Shown piece after piece: positions 11,427 to 12,443 of a stretch of DNA of 12,443 bases. This stretch comes from an uncultured Bacteroidales bacterium (GTDB lineage: Bacteria > Bacteroidota > Bacteroidia > Bacteroidales > UBA932): positions 1 to 12,443 of the forward strand of contig CAJGBW010000044.1 in the NCBI GenBank assembly GCA_904501835.1. The letters are read 5' to 3'. Under the pieces are notes generated by a model, which was not told the DNA's origin, searched no databases, and saw nothing but the letters and a program-made list of their open reading frames with translations. A program made the translations under genes and the position numbers. Numbering within the stretch: the first letter of the stretch is position 1; every line of letters starts with the position of its first letter.

Positions 11427-11921
11427 ATGCACCCAGTCACGAGAACATGCCCCTGCTGCGGCAGCGCGTTTACGACGGACAATCTGAAGCGGAAGTACTG
11501 CTCGGATACCTGCCGGAACACGCACCAGATGCGAAAGAAGCGAGCCCGTACTAAGGCCCGCAAGGCTCGCATCGAAACCTCCGCCGCTCGGGAGGCGCTC
11601 GAAGGCAAGACACATCTCTCCATTTCCGAAGCCGCAAAGTTTCTCGGAGTAAGCCGGCCCACTCTGTATGCCAGGATCGAGCAAGGGGAACTCACCCCCC
11701 CTGCGCGTATCCACACGCACCGTAAGGATTCCCATCGAACAACTCGAGACAAGCACCCAGATGCAACCCAGGCCCACGAAAGGCGACTTCTCCTCGCTCA
11801 TTTCAAAGGCCGATGTCCTGAGCAAGTACGACATATCCGAGCGCTGGCTGTACAAATGCCTGAAAGAGGAAGGAATCAGGCCAAAACTCATAAAAGGCGT
11901 CTCCTTCCTGCCCAAGCCTGA
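11427..11921 (+). CDS. Zinc-ribbon plus excisionase-like helix-turn-helix protein, N-terminal part (frame breaks at a C7 run)
   Basis: From ATG 11427 the first 91 residues are convincing. Residues 8-29 form a four-cysteine zinc-binding motif, CPCC (C8, C11) and YCSDTC (C25, C29), of the small C-x-x-C...Y-C-S-x-x-C type. Residues 36-49 are a highly basic Arg/Lys/Ala stretch. Residues 64-91 are the first part of a HTH_17/excisionase-like module (SISEAAKFLGVSRPTLYARIEQGEL). After the C7 run (11695-11701) this frame turns into a His/Arg-rich nonsense-like tail and stops at 11921. The missing wing of the module (LRVSTRTVRIPIEQLE) is found in the next frame. With six Cs instead of seven the two frames join into one protein. 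The gene is probably a DNA-binding protein of a mobile element; its exact role is not known to me. Confidence 0.65.
   Translation: MHPVTRTCPCCGSAFTTDNLKRKYCSDTCRNTHQMRKKRARTKARKARIETSAAREALEGKTHLSISEAAKFLGVSRPTLYARIEQGELTPPARIHTHRKDSHRTTRDKHPDATQAHERRLLLAHFKGRCPEQVRHIRALAVQMPERGRNQAKTHKRRLLPAQA
11695..11701 (+). other. Run of seven Cs at the frame change
   Basis: The run is read A-CC-CCC-CC-T in the upstream frame. Six Cs would give ACC CCC CTG CGC (T-P-L-R) and continue into the downstream frame in the middle of a helix-turn-helix module. Homopolymers of this kind can be sequencing errors, phase-variable tracts or sites of slippage. Confidence 0.75.
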
Positions 11922-12443
11922 CATCGAGCGGATGTTCAAACCCAAGCCGGTCTACAATCCGGACGAATGGATCGATGCGGAGGACCTTATAAATAAGGAA
12001 GGGCTGGCCCGCAAATACATTTCCGATTTCGCACGTCGCAAAGCCATCCCCTGCCGCCGTATCGGACGGACGCTGCTTGTGAGCAAGAAGGAATGGGAGA
12101 AGGCGCACATCTTTCAAGGTGACAGAGACAAGAACTACCTCACCGTTGACCAGGCGAAGAAGCACTACCGCATCGGCCAGCAAACCTTCTACGACAAAAC
12201 AAACGAGGCCGGAGTTGAAGGCATCCGCCAGGGCAACCGTGTCTATTATCGGATTGTGGACCTCGACCGCCTCTTCAAAGACAAAACCCCGAAAATCCCC
12301 GCTGAAATCCGCAAGAACTACATGCGCAGCGGCGACGCACTCAAATACTACCACCTCGGCCAGAAACGCTTCAGCGAGGAAACTCAGGCCGCAGGCGTGA
12401 CCAAAGTCCGGACGGAAGGCAACTACGTCTGGTACAAGAAAGA
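11701..12443 (+). CDS. Tandem helix-turn-helix (excisionase-like) protein, continuation of the preceding gene; runs off the right edge
   Basis: This frame is open from 11701 to the window end (247 codons, no stop). Its first residues, LRVSTRTVRIPIEQLE, complete the wing of the helix-turn-helix begun in the upstream frame. Then come further modules of the same plan (helix-turn-helix, wing, acidic helix): 33-79 (LISKADVLSKYDISERWLYK to DIERMF), 97-136 (LINKEGLARKYISDFARRKA to EWEKAH), 147-192 (LTVDQAKKHYRIGQQTFYDK to DLDRLF) and 208-247 onward (MRSGDALKYYHLGQKRFSEE to NYVWYKK, cut by the edge). Including the first module, at least five stand in a row, 50-64 residues apart. If made separately, it could start at ATG 11761. 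Single domains of this kind are common in Bacteroidota integrative elements; I do not know the function of this multi-module arrangement. Confidence 0.7.
   Translation, partial: MRVSTRTVRIPIEQLETSTQMQPRPTKGDFSSLISKADVLSKYDISERWLYKCLKEEGIRPKLIKGVSFLPKPDIERMFKPKPVYNPDEWIDAEDLINKEGLARKYISDFARRKAIPCRRIGRTLLVSKKEWEKAHIFQGDRDKNYLTVDQAKKHYRIGQQTFYDKTNEAGVEGIRQGNRVYYRIVDLDRLFKDKTPKIPAEIRKNYMRSGDALKYYHLGQKRFSEETQAAGVTKVRTEGNYVWYKK

Overview
The window looks like chromosomal DNA of a Bacteroidota (Bacteroidales-type) bacterium. The support is: several TAnnTTTG-type -7 boxes, one with a correctly spaced TTTG -33 element; an LptD of the Bacteroidota kind; a Rho with a long charged insert after its N-terminal domain; and housekeeping genes without obvious Shine-Dalgarno sequences. 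I cannot name a genus from sequence alone.

Left part (1-4570). The 3' end of a biotin-protein ligase gene (birA) is followed by a short archaeal/Bacteroidota-type phosphatidylserine decarboxylase (psd), both on the + strand. Convergent to them, on the - strand, lies a leftward series: a secreted cell-wall amidase with a SPOR-like tail (3458-4570), dnaA (1779-3199) and ribulose-phosphate 3-epimerase (rpe, 1128-1775). dnaA and rpe are 3 bases apart. dnaA is broken by a one-base frameshift at about 2720-2726, just before its Walker A motif. Everything on both sides is well conserved, so this is either a sequence error or a real split.

Middle part (4571-11138). The amidase and lptD are divergent and share a 42-bp, dyad-symmetric promoter region in which two full Bacteroidota promoters interleave. 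lptD (LPS export to the outer membrane) is followed by rho (transcription termination) and mnmE (tRNA wobble-uridine modification GTPase). rho and mnmE are 24 bases apart. MnmE carries an unusual Ala/Ser-rich repeat insertion just after the G5 motif of its G domain.

Right part (11139-12443). After the 3' end of mnmE the character changes to accessory DNA: a promoter overlaid by direct and inverted repeats, a structured leader of about 160 bases, and then a zinc-ribbon plus helix-turn-helix gene. The downstream frame of this gene encodes at least four further excisionase-like helix-turn-helix modules and runs off the right edge. The two halves are joined across a run of seven Cs that puts them out of frame. 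This looks like the start of an integrated mobile element at the 3' end of mnmE, a known integration hot spot in enterobacteria (SGI1 in trmE/thdF). No integrase, tRNA, rRNA, CRISPR array or insertion sequence is visible in the window.
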